Both the position numbers and the translations under genes were made by a program. A DNA stretch of 64,000 nt from positions 6,324,001 through 6,388,000 of the forward strand of contig NZ_CP016428.1 in NCBI RefSeq assembly GCF_001693385.1. Reading direction: 5' to 3'. Shown here piece by piece: positions 7,099-15,541 of the stretch (position 1 is the first letter of the stretch; the number at the start of each line of letters is the position of its first letter). This DNA comes from Bradyrhizobium icense. Lineage in GTDB: Bacteria; Pseudomonadota; Alphaproteobacteria; Rhizobiales; Xanthobacteraceae. The notes under the pieces are model-generated. The model saw nothing but the letters and a program-made list of their open reading frames with translations, was not told where the DNA came from and searched no databases.

Positions 7099-8700
7099 AT
7101 GGCCCAAATTCGTGACATCAAGTCAGGCCGACCGGGTGAGCGATCGCCCGAGCCAATGCCACGCCGACTTGCGGCCATCGTGGCAGGCGACATCTCCGGT
7201 TACAGCCGTCTGATGCAGATCGACGAGGAAGGGACGCACAATCGCGTCAAGCGGATCGAGCGCGACCTCATCGAACCCAGCATCAGAGAACACCACGGCA
7301 GGCTTGTTAAAACCACGGGTGACGGCTTCATCGCCATTTTCGACAGCCCGGTCGAAGCCGTTCGATCCAGCATCGTGATCCAGCAAAATCTGGTCGGGCG
7401 CAATGCATCACTGCCCAAGCATCATTGGATCGAGTATCGGATTGGCGTCAACCTCGGCGACGTCATCATCGAAACCGATGACGTTTATGGCGATGGCGTC
7501 AATATTGCGACGCGGCTCGAGGGCATAGCTCGCGCTGGCGAAGTCTATATCTCCGGCGGCATCTACGAACAGATCAAGCACAAGCTGGTTTGCGGATACG
7601 AGTCGCTCGGTGATCGAAAGGTCAAGAACATCACCGATCCGGTCCGGGTCTACCGCGTGCTTCCCGACCCCTCCGCCCTTCAGGAAGTCCGGAGCCGGCG
7701 CGAACGCATCCTGATCCTCTTGCTCTTCCTTGCGATAGCGACCATTGCGGGCGGCACTCTCTGGTACATGTTCGCACAACCTCGCAAGGCGACAGATCAG
7801 GCGTCGGCTCCCGTTTCATCTCCAGTAGAAGCGCCGAAGGCGCCTGCGCCTGCCGCGAAGCAACAAGCGCCGCAGCCCCAGCCTTCTCCTTCCGTAGCAC
7901 CAGCTCAACAACAGGCGGCGCCTCGGCCTGAGTCGTCGCCAATGACGAAGCAGGCGGCGCCGCTACCGCCGCCGGCGTCTCCTGCACCCGAGACTCCGCC
8001 CACGACGCAAGCGGCCGCACCGGTTCGAGAACCCGAGATGATCTCGCTTCGGGGCGGTAGCTTCGCCATGGGCAGCAACGAGGAGGTTTCGGAAAAGCCG
8101 GTCCGCCAGGTAACGGTCAAGCCCTTTGCGATGGGGAAATTTCCTGTCTCCGTGCGGGAATGGAACGCATGCGCCGCCGCCGGGGCATGCGGATTCACAG
8201 CGACCGGAAAGGAGGATGCGCCGGTTACAAACGTGAGCTGGAGCGATGCCAGGCAATATGTTGAGTGGCTCGCGGAAACCACCCGAAAGCCATACCGGCT
8301 GCCGAGCGAGGCCGAATGGGAATATGCAGCGCGAGGCGGCACGCAGACCCGATACTGGTGGGGCGATCAGTTTCAGTCCGGCATGGTCAATTGCAGGAAC
8401 TGCAGCGACATCCCTGCCAGCGAGCAGCCGGTCAAGGTTGGCAGCCTCAAGCCAAATCCCTTTGGGCTGTTTGATATGGGCGGCGGGGTCGATCAATGGG
8501 TCGAAGATTGCTGGCACAAAAATTATCAGGGCGCGCCGGCTGACGGGTCAGCATGGGTCGAGAATGCATGCTCGTCGCGCGTCATCCGTTCCGGCTCCTG
8601 GAGGAAAGACTCAACTTATGCCCGGACGTCAAACCGCGGCAGCTATGACACCAACGTGCGATATCCCACCCACGGGTTCCGCGTCGCACTTTCCCCGTAG
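7099..8700 (+). CDS. Class III adenylate/guanylate cyclase fused to a formylglycine-generating-enzyme-like domain
   Basis: A 533-residue membrane protein from ATG 7099 (GGGAG upstream; a GTG 63 bp earlier would add residues without homology). Residues about 17-190 are a class III nucleotide cyclase: GDISGYS holds the first metal aspartate and KTTGDGFIAIF the second. One membrane helix follows at about residues 204-226. Then comes a Pro/Ala/Gln-rich linker of roughly 85 residues. Residues 314-533 are an FGE-sulfatase/SUMF1-type domain (LRGGSFAMGS, YRLPSEAEWEYAARGG, GFRVALSP). The topology puts the cyclase in the cytoplasm and the FGE-like domain in the periplasm. The RSGSWRKDSTYARTSNR segment lacks the two catalytic cysteines of genuine FGE, so the domain is more likely a ligand or peptide sensor than a sulfatase activator. 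Confidence 0.85.
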   Translation: MAQIRDIKSGRPGERSPEPMPRRLAAIVAGDISGYSRLMQIDEEGTHNRVKRIERDLIEPSIREHHGRLVKTTGDGFIAIFDSPVEAVRSSIVIQQNLVGRNASLPKHHWIEYRIGVNLGDVIIETDDVYGDGVNIATRLEGIARAGEVYISGGIYEQIKHKLVCGYESLGDRKVKNITDPVRVYRVLPDPSALQEVRSRRERILILLLFLAIATIAGGTLWYMFAQPRKATDQASAPVSSPVEAPKAPAPAAKQQAPQPQPSPSVAPAQQQAAPRPESSPMTKQAAPLPPPASPAPETPPTTQAAAPVREPEMISLRGGSFAMGSNEEVSEKPVRQVTVKPFAMGKFPVSVREWNACAAAGACGFTATGKEDAPVTNVSWSDARQYVEWLAETTRKPYRLPSEAEWEYAARGGTQTRYWWGDQFQSGMVNCRNCSDIPASEQPVKVGSLKPNPFGLFDMGGGVDQWVEDCWHKNYQGAPADGSAWVENACSSRVIRSGSWRKDSTYARTSNRGSYDTNVRYPTHGFRVALSP

Positions 8701-8714
8701 GTAAGAGGGCATTC

Positions 8715-9140
8715 ATGAAGGTCTTGCGGTGGATCGCTCTGTCAGCAGCGCTCACTTGCCTGCCGTTCGCCGCGTATGCGCAAGGAAAGCCCGCCCACAA
8801 GGATGCCCATCTCTACTTTGTATGGCCGCAGAACGGCACCGTGATCAAAGGCGGATTTTGGTGTCGCTTTGGTCTACGCAACATGGGCGTGACGCACGCC
8901 GGCGACAATTACCCGAACAGCGGCCATCACCACCTGCTGATAAATGTGAATGAACCGCTCAATCCCAATGAGCCGATTCCGCAGGACAGGTCGCATCTTC
9001 ATTTTGGCGCCGGCCAGACCGAAGCCCGGATCGAGTTGCCGCCCGGCAAACATACGCTCCAGCTCGTGCTGGGCGATGCCGAACACTATCCGCACGTTCC
9101 CCCGGTTGTCTCGCAGAAAATTACTATCACCATCAGATAG
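8715..9140 (+). CDS. DUF4399 domain exported protein
   Basis: A 141-residue secreted protein with a signal peptide ending near AAYAQG (residue 24). The mature part contains the DUF4399 signature: VYF-like start (LYFVWPQNGTVI), GVTHAGDNYPNSGHHHLLIN with a histidine cluster, and the closing HTLQLVLGDAEHYPH segment. The function of the family is unknown; the histidine cluster hints at metal binding. It starts 14 bp after the cyclase stop with an AAGAGGG ribosome-binding site and is probably co-transcribed with it. Confidence 0.8.
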   Translation: MKVLRWIALSAALTCLPFAAYAQGKPAHKDAHLYFVWPQNGTVIKGGFWCRFGLRNMGVTHAGDNYPNSGHHHLLINVNEPLNPNEPIPQDRSHLHFGAGQTEARIELPPGKHTLQLVLGDAEHYPHVPPVVSQKITITIR

Positions 9141-9157
9141 AACCGCTCGGCCCCGAA

Positions 9158-10015
9158 CTACCTGTTCTGCGTGATCGGCTGATTGGTAGTCCAGTCGAAA
9201 GTGCCCTGGTCGCGCTCGTCGACCGCGCGCTTCCAGCCCATTTCTTCCGACCGACGCTTGAAGTTCAGCCCCTCCGGCGAATGCCGGGTGATACCGTCGA
9301 ACACGGTGGCGATCATCTGCGTGCCCATCAGGCCCATATTGTAGAGCGCCTGGTTCATCATCAGCTTCTGCATCATGAGCTGGTTCTGTGGCACGGTCGC
9401 AATCCGGTGCGCGAGCGCGTCGACTTCGTCGTCGAGCTTGTCGGCCGGAACGGCTTTCAGCACGAGGCCAAGCGCCGCCGCCTCGACACCGGTGATCTTG
9501 TCGCCGGTGAACAGCATGCGCTTGGCCTTTTCGGCGCCGAGCCGGTAGACCCACATCGCCGTCGTCGGGCAGCCCCAGACGCGCACCGGCGGATAGCCGA
9601 TGCGGGCATCCTCCGCCATGACGATCATGTCGGAGCAGAGCGCGATATCCGAGCCGCCGGCCACCGCAAAGCCGTGCACCTTGCAGATCACAGGACGTTT
9701 CGAGCGGAACAGGCTCATGAACTTGTTCGTATTGTCCGACATGGCCGCGTAATCCTTCATCGGATCCCACGGCATTTCCTGGGTGTAGCGGTTGGCCTTG
9801 TCGCCGGAGGCGTAGGCCGTCAGGTCATATCCGGCGCAAAATGCGCGGCCGGCGCCTGCGAGCACGATCACATGCGCGCCCGGATCGTTGTCGGCGCGGG
9901 CGACCGCATCGGCAAGCGCGCCGGGTAATTCATCGTCGATCGCGTTCATGACTTCCGGCCGGGTCAGCGTGATGCGCGCGATACGGCCGTCGCGCTCGTA
10001 GAGGACTTTGGCCAT
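9158..10015 (-). CDS. Crotonase-fold protein (enoyl-CoA hydratase/isomerase family) 1
   Basis: A 285-residue crotonase-superfamily protein. The oxyanion-hole segment AGAGRAFCAGYDL and the second segment AVAGGSDIAL are present. The two catalytic glutamates of classical enoyl-CoA hydratase are not: the GGGCEL position reads GGSDIA (Asp), and the FGQPEI position reads IGYPPVRVWG (no Glu). It is therefore likely to act on a CoA thioester but perhaps not as a simple 2-enoyl-CoA hydratase. The start MAKVLYERDG at 10015 is chosen because the longer frame overlaps the upstream gene. It lies 10 bp after that gene, in the operon tetR-crotonase 2-crotonase 1. Confidence 0.82.
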   Translation of the reverse strand: MAKVLYERDGRIARITLTRPEVMNAIDDELPGALADAVARADNDPGAHVIVLAGAGRAFCAGYDLTAYASGDKANRYTQEMPWDPMKDYAAMSDNTNKFMSLFRSKRPVICKVHGFAVAGGSDIALCSDMIVMAEDARIGYPPVRVWGCPTTAMWVYRLGAEKAKRMLFTGDKITGVEAAALGLVLKAVPADKLDDEVDALAHRIATVPQNQLMMQKLMMNQALYNMGLMGTQMIATVFDGITRHSPEGLNFKRRSEEMGWKRAVDERDQGTFDWTTNQPITQNR

Positions 10016-10025
10016 GTGCGGCTCC

Positions 10026-10838
10026 TCAGATCTTGGCAAAATCGCCGTGGCGGCCCTTGCCGCTGGCAAAGCGCGCCGCGCCACTGACGCCCTCCTTGAA
10101 GATGGCTTCGACGCCGTTGGCCCATTCCCACCGCAAGGCATCGCGGACCGGCAGACCGTAAGTCTCGACCACCGAGCGCCGATCGGCCCGCACGGCCGCT
10201 TGCGGAAACCGCGCGATCTCCAGCGCCATCGCCTCGGCCGCAGCGCGAGCGCCACCGCTCTCCACGACCTGCTCGCACATGCCGATGCGCAACGCTTCGT
10301 CGGCCTGGACCTTGCGGCCGGTGAGGATGATTTCCATCGCCCGTCCCTGCCCGACAAGCCGCGCCAGACGCACGCTGCCGCCGTCCAAAAGCGGAATGCC
10401 CCAGCGCCGGCAATAGACGCCAAAATAGGCGCTTTCGGCCATCACGCGGATATCGCACCACAGCGCCAGCTCCATGCCGCCGGCCACCGCCGGTCCCTCC
10501 ACCGCGGCAATCACCGGCTTCGACAATTCCAGCCGCGTCGGTCCGAGCGGCCCGCGCGGCGCGGGGTTTGCGCCGGTCGGGAACGCCAGCCCGTCGACGA
10601 CGTGGCGTTGAAAGGCGTTGCGGTCGGAGAGCGTGCTGGCGAATTTGAGATCCCAGCCGGCGCAGAACGCGCCGCCCTCGCCCCATAGCACCGCGACGCT
10701 GGCGGAATCGTCGGCGTCGAATTCCCTGAACGCTTGCGCCAACGCTTCCGCGCTGTCGGGATCCATCGCATTGCGTGCCTCGGCAAACCGGCTGTGGATG
10801 ACGGTCCACACCGCACCCTGTTTCTCGATCCGGACCAT
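10026..10838 (-). CDS. Crotonase-fold protein (enoyl-CoA hydratase/isomerase family) 2
   Basis: A 270-residue crotonase family member: NAMDPDSAEAL, GEGGAFCAGWDL and VAGGMELALWCD. The first hydratase glutamate is kept (GGMEL), but the second position is changed (YFGVYCRRWGIP). The start at 10838 has GGGAG 8 bp upstream; an upstream ATG at 10889 would run into the TetR gene end. It is 13 bp downstream of the TetR gene and directly upstream of the second crotonase gene. The pair differs enough that they are likely to act in sequence on one CoA ester rather than be duplicates. Confidence 0.85.
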   Translation of the reverse strand: MVRIEKQGAVWTVIHSRFAEARNAMDPDSAEALAQAFREFDADDSASVAVLWGEGGAFCAGWDLKFASTLSDRNAFQRHVVDGLAFPTGANPAPRGPLGPTRLELSKPVIAAVEGPAVAGGMELALWCDIRVMAESAYFGVYCRRWGIPLLDGGSVRLARLVGQGRAMEIILTGRKVQADEALRIGMCEQVVESGGARAAAEAMALEIARFPQAAVRADRRSVVETYGLPVRDALRWEWANGVEAIFKEGVSGAARFASGKGRHGDFAKI

Positions 10839-10851
10839 CTCGCTTACTCCC

Positions 10852-11514
10852 TTACTGTTTTTGTTTACGTGCGGCTCTAACCGTCGCACCTTTCGTGCCT
10901 GGGAGGCATTGCGACAGCATCATGCGAAGCAGCGTCTGCGCGCCGATGTCGAGAAAATCGAGCCGGCCCGCGATCTGCAGCACAAGCGCCCCGATCATCT
11001 GGCTGGTCAGCAGCGCGACCCATGGCCGAACCTCTGAAGGCTTGAGCCGGCGCACCTCGGTCAGCGGCACCGCGATGCGTTCCAGCACCTTCCACAGCGC
11101 TTGATTGAGCTCATCATCCGACGGCCTGCCGACGCCGAGCCGCTTGAGGCCGCGAAAGGCGTAGAGGCCCAGATTTATCTCGAAGCGGTGCTCGAGGTAG
11201 TAGTTCAGGAAGGCCTCGCAGGCCGCCTCGACCTGGGCCTCCGGCGTTCGCGCGGCGGCTACGCGCGCGGCAACGAAAGCATCGAGTGCCGCCAGCGACT
11301 GTTGGAGCAGCTCGGCATAGATCGCCTCCTTGCTCTCGAACAGCGGATAGATCGCCCCCGTCGTGCAGCCGGCGCGAACTGCGATGCCGCGCATGGTGGC
11401 GCCCTCCAGCCCCTGCTCGGCGAATTCGTCGCGCGCGGCGCGCAGCAGAAGCTCGCGCTTCGCTCCCTTCACGACATCGGACCAGTCCTTGGCGGAGGCT
11501 GCAGGTTCTCTCAT
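10852..11514 (-). CDS. TetR/AcrR family repressor of the crotonase operon
   Basis: A 220-residue regulator. An N-terminal TetR helix-turn-helix is seen at about residues 20-65 (RAARDEFAEQGLEGATMRGIAVRAG followed by TGAIYPLFESKEAIYAELL, quoted as two parts). The C-terminal ligand domain is not assigned. First gene of the minus-strand operon with two crotonases, so probably autoregulatory and sensing a CoA ester. It is divergent from a second TetR gene; an inverted repeat overlapping its start region at 11516-11528 is a candidate operator. Confidence 0.88.
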   Translation of the reverse strand: MREPAASAKDWSDVVKGAKRELLLRAARDEFAEQGLEGATMRGIAVRAGCTTGAIYPLFESKEAIYAELLQQSLAALDAFVAARVAAARTPEAQVEAACEAFLNYYLEHRFEINLGLYAFRGLKRLGVGRPSDDELNQALWKVLERIAVPLTEVRRLKPSEVRPWVALLTSQMIGALVLQIAGRLDFLDIGAQTLLRMMLSQCLPGTKGATVRAARKQKQ

Positions 11515-11515
11515 G

Positions 11516-11528
11516 ATAACAACGTTAT
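11516..11528. promoter_or_regulatory. Candidate TetR operator
   Basis: ATAAC-AAC-GTTAT at 11516-11528 lies immediately upstream of the minus-strand TetR start in the 92 bp gap between the two divergent TetR genes. The gap is AT-rich compared with its surroundings, including a TTTTTTG run near 11563. Either regulator could bind. Confidence 0.35.
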
Positions 11529-11606
11529 TAAAACATGTGCACCAGAGTCAATGGTAACGATGGTTTTTTGTTTGTGTAGCAAAAAAATAAGTGTACGGTC
11601 GCCGCC

Positions 11607-12269
11607 ATGTCGATGCCCGAACGTGCCGTCCGGGCGGGTGCCCAGCACACCCGCCGTGAGATCCTGCTGACGGCGGCGCGCCTGTTCGCCGACCGCGGCT
11701 TTGCCGACGTTTCGGTAACCGAGGTAGCGGCGGCGGCTGGCGTCTTTCCCAACCAGGTGACGTATTATTTCGGCGGCAAGGACGGCTTGTTCGTCGAGGT
11801 GGCCGGCCGCCTGATCCTCGAGGCAGGACAAGCCGCAGAGATCGAGGCACAAAAGGCCAAATCGGTTCGCGAATACACGCGAATGCTGGCAGCATCCGTG
11901 CTCGGCCCCGGCCTTCCCGCCGTCCTCGCCTTCATCGAAGCCATGCTGATCGCGCGGCGCCGTGCCGATCTGGCGCCGCAGATCAAGGCGACGCTCGACC
12001 GGCTGCACGAGGAAGGCGCGCGGGCGACGTCGGAGATCATGGCGCAAAAGCGCTGGCAGATGATGACGAGCCCGGCGACCGCCGCGCAAAACTTCTGGGC
12101 GACCATCACCGGCGTGGCGCTGCAGATGGTCGCGAGCGGAACGGGCGAGATCGGCAGCGGCGTCGACGCACTGGCGCTGGTCGAACTCAATTTGGTCGAC
12201 CGGCAGGGCCGGCCCGAAAATGCCGGCTGCAAAAATCCCAAGTCCAAACGGAGTAAGCGTCATGCGTGA
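11607..12269 (+). CDS. TetR/AcrR family regulator upstream of the acyl-CoA dehydrogenase
   Basis: A 220-residue TetR protein. The N-terminal HTH is seen in EILLTAARLFADRGFADVS and the following VTEVAAAAGVFPNQVTYYFG part (residues about 18-62). A basic lysine/arginine-rich tail (NPKSKRSKRHA) closes it. Its last 8 bp overlap the start of the AidB-like acyl-CoA dehydrogenase gene, so the two are translationally coupled and the regulator likely controls that enzyme. It is divergent from the other TetR. Confidence 0.87.
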   Translation: MSMPERAVRAGAQHTRREILLTAARLFADRGFADVSVTEVAAAAGVFPNQVTYYFGGKDGLFVEVAGRLILEAGQAAEIEAQKAKSVREYTRMLAASVLGPGLPAVLAFIEAMLIARRRADLAPQIKATLDRLHEEGARATSEIMAQKRWQMMTSPATAAQNFWATITGVALQMVASGTGEIGSGVDALALVELNLVDRQGRPENAGCKNPKSKRSKRHA

Positions 12270-13911
12270 GTCCGCCGCCAGAGTCCTCCCCACCCACGAA
12301 GTGACCAACCAGCCTCCCCCGCTGCCTTCCATCGATCTCTTCGAAGGCGACATCGCGCTGGTCGAGGCCGTCAGGCGATCGGGCGCCGAAAGCGCGGAGC
12401 CGCACCTGAAGAGATCAGGCAAGCACGCCGGCGACGAGCGCGTGCAGGACATTGCACGCCTCGCCCATCGCTATCAGCCGGAGCTGCACGCCTTCGACCG
12501 CTTCGGCCACCGCCAGGATGCGGTCGAATTTCATCCGGCCTATCACGAACTGATGCAGCTCGTATTCGGCGACGGCGTCCACTCGCTCGCCTGGACCGCC
12601 CGCGAAGGCGGCCATGCGGCCCGCACGGCGTTGAGCTACATCTGGAATCAGGCGGATCAAGGCGTCAACTGCCCGGCCTCGATGACCTATGGCGCGGTGA
12701 AGGCGCTGCGCAACCATCCCCCGCTTTCTGCCGCACTCGAACCGAAGATCCTCGCCAACGCCTACGACCCGCGGCCGATCCATTTCAGGGACAAGAGCGC
12801 CATCACCATCGGCATGGCGATGACGGAGAAGCAGGGAGGCTCCGATCTGCGCGCCACGGCAACGGTCGCCGTGCCAGCCGGCGACGGCGAATTCGGTCCG
12901 GAATATCTGCTGACCGGCCACAAATGGTTCTGCTCGGCGCCGATGAGCGATGGATTTTTGACGCTGGCGAGAACCGAGAAAGGCGTGACCTGCTTCTTCC
13001 TGTTGCGGTCGCTGGCGGATGGAACCCGCAATCCCTTCTTCATTCAGCGCCTGAAGGACAAGCTCGGAAACCGCTCCAACGCGTCATCAGAAATCGAATA
13101 TGCTGATACGCGCGCCATCCAGATCGGCGATGAAGGCCGCGGCATTCCGACCCTGATTGAGATGGCCCACCTGACACGGCTTGAAACCGCCATCAGTTCG
13201 GCTGCCATTATCAGGCGGGCACTGACCGAAGCCATCCACCACACCCGCTACCGCCGCACCTTCCAGCGGGCGCTGGTCGATCAGCCGATCATGCAAAGCG
13301 TGCTCGCCGACGTCGCGACCGAGAGCGAGGCCCATCTCGCGTTGACCATGCGGGCGGCGCAGGCGCAGGACCTTGCCGCAACCGACAGCACCGAAGCCCT
13401 GCTCTCGCGCTTCCTCGTTCCGCTCGCCAAGTTCTGGGTGTGCAAGCGCACGCCGCCGCTGGTGGCGGAACTGCTCGAATGCTTCGGCGGCAATGGGTAT
13501 GTCGAGGAAGGCCTGCTCGCCCGGCTCTACCGCGAAGCACCGCTGAACGGCATCTGGGAAGGTTCGGGCAACGTCATCTGCCTCGACCTCGTGCGCGTGC
13601 TCAGGCGCGAGCCGCAAGTCCGCGATGCACTCCGAGGTGAAATTCGCGTCCCGGGATCGGCTACCCTCAACGCGCTATGGAGCGAGATCGACGGCCTGAT
13701 CGACCAGGTGGTCGCCGACGAACAGGGCGCAAGGTGGCTCGTCGAGCGAACCGCGATTGCCGTGCAGTATTCCCTGCTGTTGCGCCATGCGCCGGACTTC
13801 GTGTCGGACAGTTTTCGGGCGAGCAAGATCGACCGCCCGCATCTGACGATGGGATCGCTCAAGGCCGACGCCGCTCTCCGCCGCATCGTTGAACGCGCGG
13901 CGGTAAGCTGA
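12262..13911 (+). CDS. AidB-like acyl-CoA dehydrogenase
   Basis: A 549-residue flavoprotein, close to the AidB length rather than the roughly 380 residues of ordinary acyl-CoA dehydrogenases. Motifs: GMAMTEKQGGSDLRA and LTGHKWFCSAPMSD (FAD and substrate loops), the RLETAISS region, and CFGGNGYVEEGLLARLYREAP with GIWEGSGNV, which are diagnostic of AidB/isovaleryl-CoA dehydrogenase relatives. AidB in E. coli belongs to the adaptive response to alkylation; most homologues are of unknown substrate. Here the context (TetR, two crotonases) suggests fatty- or branched-acyl-CoA oxidation. The start ATG at 12262 overlaps the TetR stop and has GGAG upstream. Confidence 0.88.
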   Translation: MRESAARVLPTHEVTNQPPPLPSIDLFEGDIALVEAVRRSGAESAEPHLKRSGKHAGDERVQDIARLAHRYQPELHAFDRFGHRQDAVEFHPAYHELMQLVFGDGVHSLAWTAREGGHAARTALSYIWNQADQGVNCPASMTYGAVKALRNHPPLSAALEPKILANAYDPRPIHFRDKSAITIGMAMTEKQGGSDLRATATVAVPAGDGEFGPEYLLTGHKWFCSAPMSDGFLTLARTEKGVTCFFLLRSLADGTRNPFFIQRLKDKLGNRSNASSEIEYADTRAIQIGDEGRGIPTLIEMAHLTRLETAISSAAIIRRALTEAIHHTRYRRTFQRALVDQPIMQSVLADVATESEAHLALTMRAAQAQDLAATDSTEALLSRFLVPLAKFWVCKRTPPLVAELLECFGGNGYVEEGLLARLYREAPLNGIWEGSGNVICLDLVRVLRREPQVRDALRGEIRVPGSATLNALWSEIDGLIDQVVADEQGARWLVERTAIAVQYSLLLRHAPDFVSDSFRASKIDRPHLTMGSLKADAALRRIVERAAVS

Positions 13912-14138
13912 CGCGCAGGACGGCAGGCATGGAGGCGGGTTTAGCGCAACTGCGGGCATTGGCACCGGATTAGTAGCACCATCGTTATTTTCGCCGGACG
14001 CATTGCGGTGTATGGTGATTGCGCAAACCCCGGCCGGCGGCACTCGTGAGAGGAACTCGATGCGCCGGGTGATTTCTTGCCGCTAGCGTGCCGCTGCGCC
14101 GTGTTGCTGTACATCCAGGCAAACAGGGAGGCAGTACG

Positions 14139-15539
14139 ATGAACATTCGGCCCGATCCCACGTTTCACGCTTCGCCAAAGCTTGCCATGGAAGCTCCGCC
14201 GGAGAGCTTCGCCTACACTGTGCTGCTGAGCCCGGACGCTTCGAAACCGGACGCACTGGCCGTAATCGACGTCAGGCCGGACTCCCCGACCTACAGCCGT
14301 GTCGTTCACACGGTGACGATGCCCAACAAGGGCGACGAGTTTCACCATTTCGGTTGGAACGCATGCTCGTCGGCGCTGTCGCCGCTCACCGGGCACGCCT
14401 TCCTCGAGCGTCGCTATCTCATCATCCCCGGCATGCGCTCGTCCCGCATCTACATCGTCGATACCAAGCCTGATCCCACCAAGGCGGCGATACACAAGAT
14501 CATCGAGCCCGAAGAAATCTTCAGGAAGACCGGATACTCGCGGCCCCACACCGTCCACTGCGGGCCGGAAGGCATCTACATCAGCACGCTCGGCGGCGGC
14601 GGCAAGAACGGCACCGACGGACCGCCCGGCGTCTTCATCATGGATTGCGAGACATTCGAGGTGCTCGGACGGTGGGAGCTCGATCGCGGTCCGCAAACCC
14701 TGCACTATGATTTCTGGTGGAATCTGCCGCGCGATTACATGGTGACCAGCGAGTGGGCGCTGCCGCCGCAGTTCGAGAATGGGATCGTGCCGGAAGATCT
14801 TCTCTCCAACAAATACGGCCACCGGATCCATTTCTGGGATCTGCGCGCCCGGCGCAATGTGCAGACCATCGATCTCGGCGCCAACCATCAGATGGCGCTG
14901 GAGGTGCGTCCCGCGCACGATCCGGTTCGCGAATACGGCTTCCTCGGCGTCGTGGTCGATACCACCAATCTCGAAGGCTCGATCTGGACCTGGTGGCGCG
15001 AGGGCGGCAAGTTTCACATCGAGAAAACCGCGACCATCCCGCCCGAGCCGGCGGCGAAGGAGCAACTGCCGCCGCTGCTGCAAGGCTTCGGCGCCGTGCC
15101 GCCGCTGGTCTCCGACATCGACCTGTCGATGGACGATAAGTTCCTCTACGTCGCCTGCTGGGGCACCGGCGAGATGCGTCAATACAACGTCAACGAGCCG
15201 CGAAGGCCGAAGCTTGCCGGCTCGGTCCGCATCGGCGGCATCGCGCGCCGCACCCCGCACCCGAACGGCAAGGCCTTTGGTGGGGGTCCGCAAATGGTCG
15301 AGATCAGCCGCGACGGTAAGCGGGTGTACTGGACCAACTCGCTGTATTCGACGTGGGACGACCAATTCTATCCCGACGGTGTTCCGGGAGCCATGGTGAT
15401 GGCCGATACGAAGCCGGACGGCGGCCTCGAACTGGCGAGGGATTACTGGGTCAATTTCCCCGATGGTTACCGCGCGCATCAAGTCCGGCTCGACGGCGGT
15501 GACTGTTCGACGGATTCGTTCTGCTACCCGTCGGTCTGA
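14139..15539 (+). CDS. Selenium-binding protein SBP56 / methanethiol oxidase family
   Basis: A 466-residue beta-propeller protein. Seen: the HHFGWNACSSA motif with the family cysteine, RPHTVHCGPEG, HYDFWWNLPRDYMVTSEW, and HQMALEVRPAHDP, rich in the metal-binding histidines of this family. Bacterial members are methanethiol oxidases (MtoX) that convert methanethiol to formaldehyde, hydrogen sulfide and hydrogen peroxide, and are reported as copper-dependent. No signal peptide is evident at the chosen start. The start ATG 14139 has AGGGAGG at 14125-14131. A TTG-started membrane protein gene follows after 2 bp. A link with the nearby sulfide and sulfur oxidation genes is possible but only inferred. 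Confidence 0.87.
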   Translation: MNIRPDPTFHASPKLAMEAPPESFAYTVLLSPDASKPDALAVIDVRPDSPTYSRVVHTVTMPNKGDEFHHFGWNACSSALSPLTGHAFLERRYLIIPGMRSSRIYIVDTKPDPTKAAIHKIIEPEEIFRKTGYSRPHTVHCGPEGIYISTLGGGGKNGTDGPPGVFIMDCETFEVLGRWELDRGPQTLHYDFWWNLPRDYMVTSEWALPPQFENGIVPEDLLSNKYGHRIHFWDLRARRNVQTIDLGANHQMALEVRPAHDPVREYGFLGVVVDTTNLEGSIWTWWREGGKFHIEKTATIPPEPAAKEQLPPLLQGFGAVPPLVSDIDLSMDDKFLYVACWGTGEMRQYNVNEPRRPKLAGSVRIGGIARRTPHPNGKAFGGGPQMVEISRDGKRVYWTNSLYSTWDDQFYPDGVPGAMVMADTKPDGGLELARDYWVNFPDGYRAHQVRLDGGDCSTDSFCYPSV

Positions 15540-15541
15540 AG

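Noticed and set aside
7099..8700. The FGE-like domain as a genuine sulfatase-activating enzyme
   Set aside because: The two active-site cysteines are absent in the RSGSW region and no sulfatase gene is nearby.
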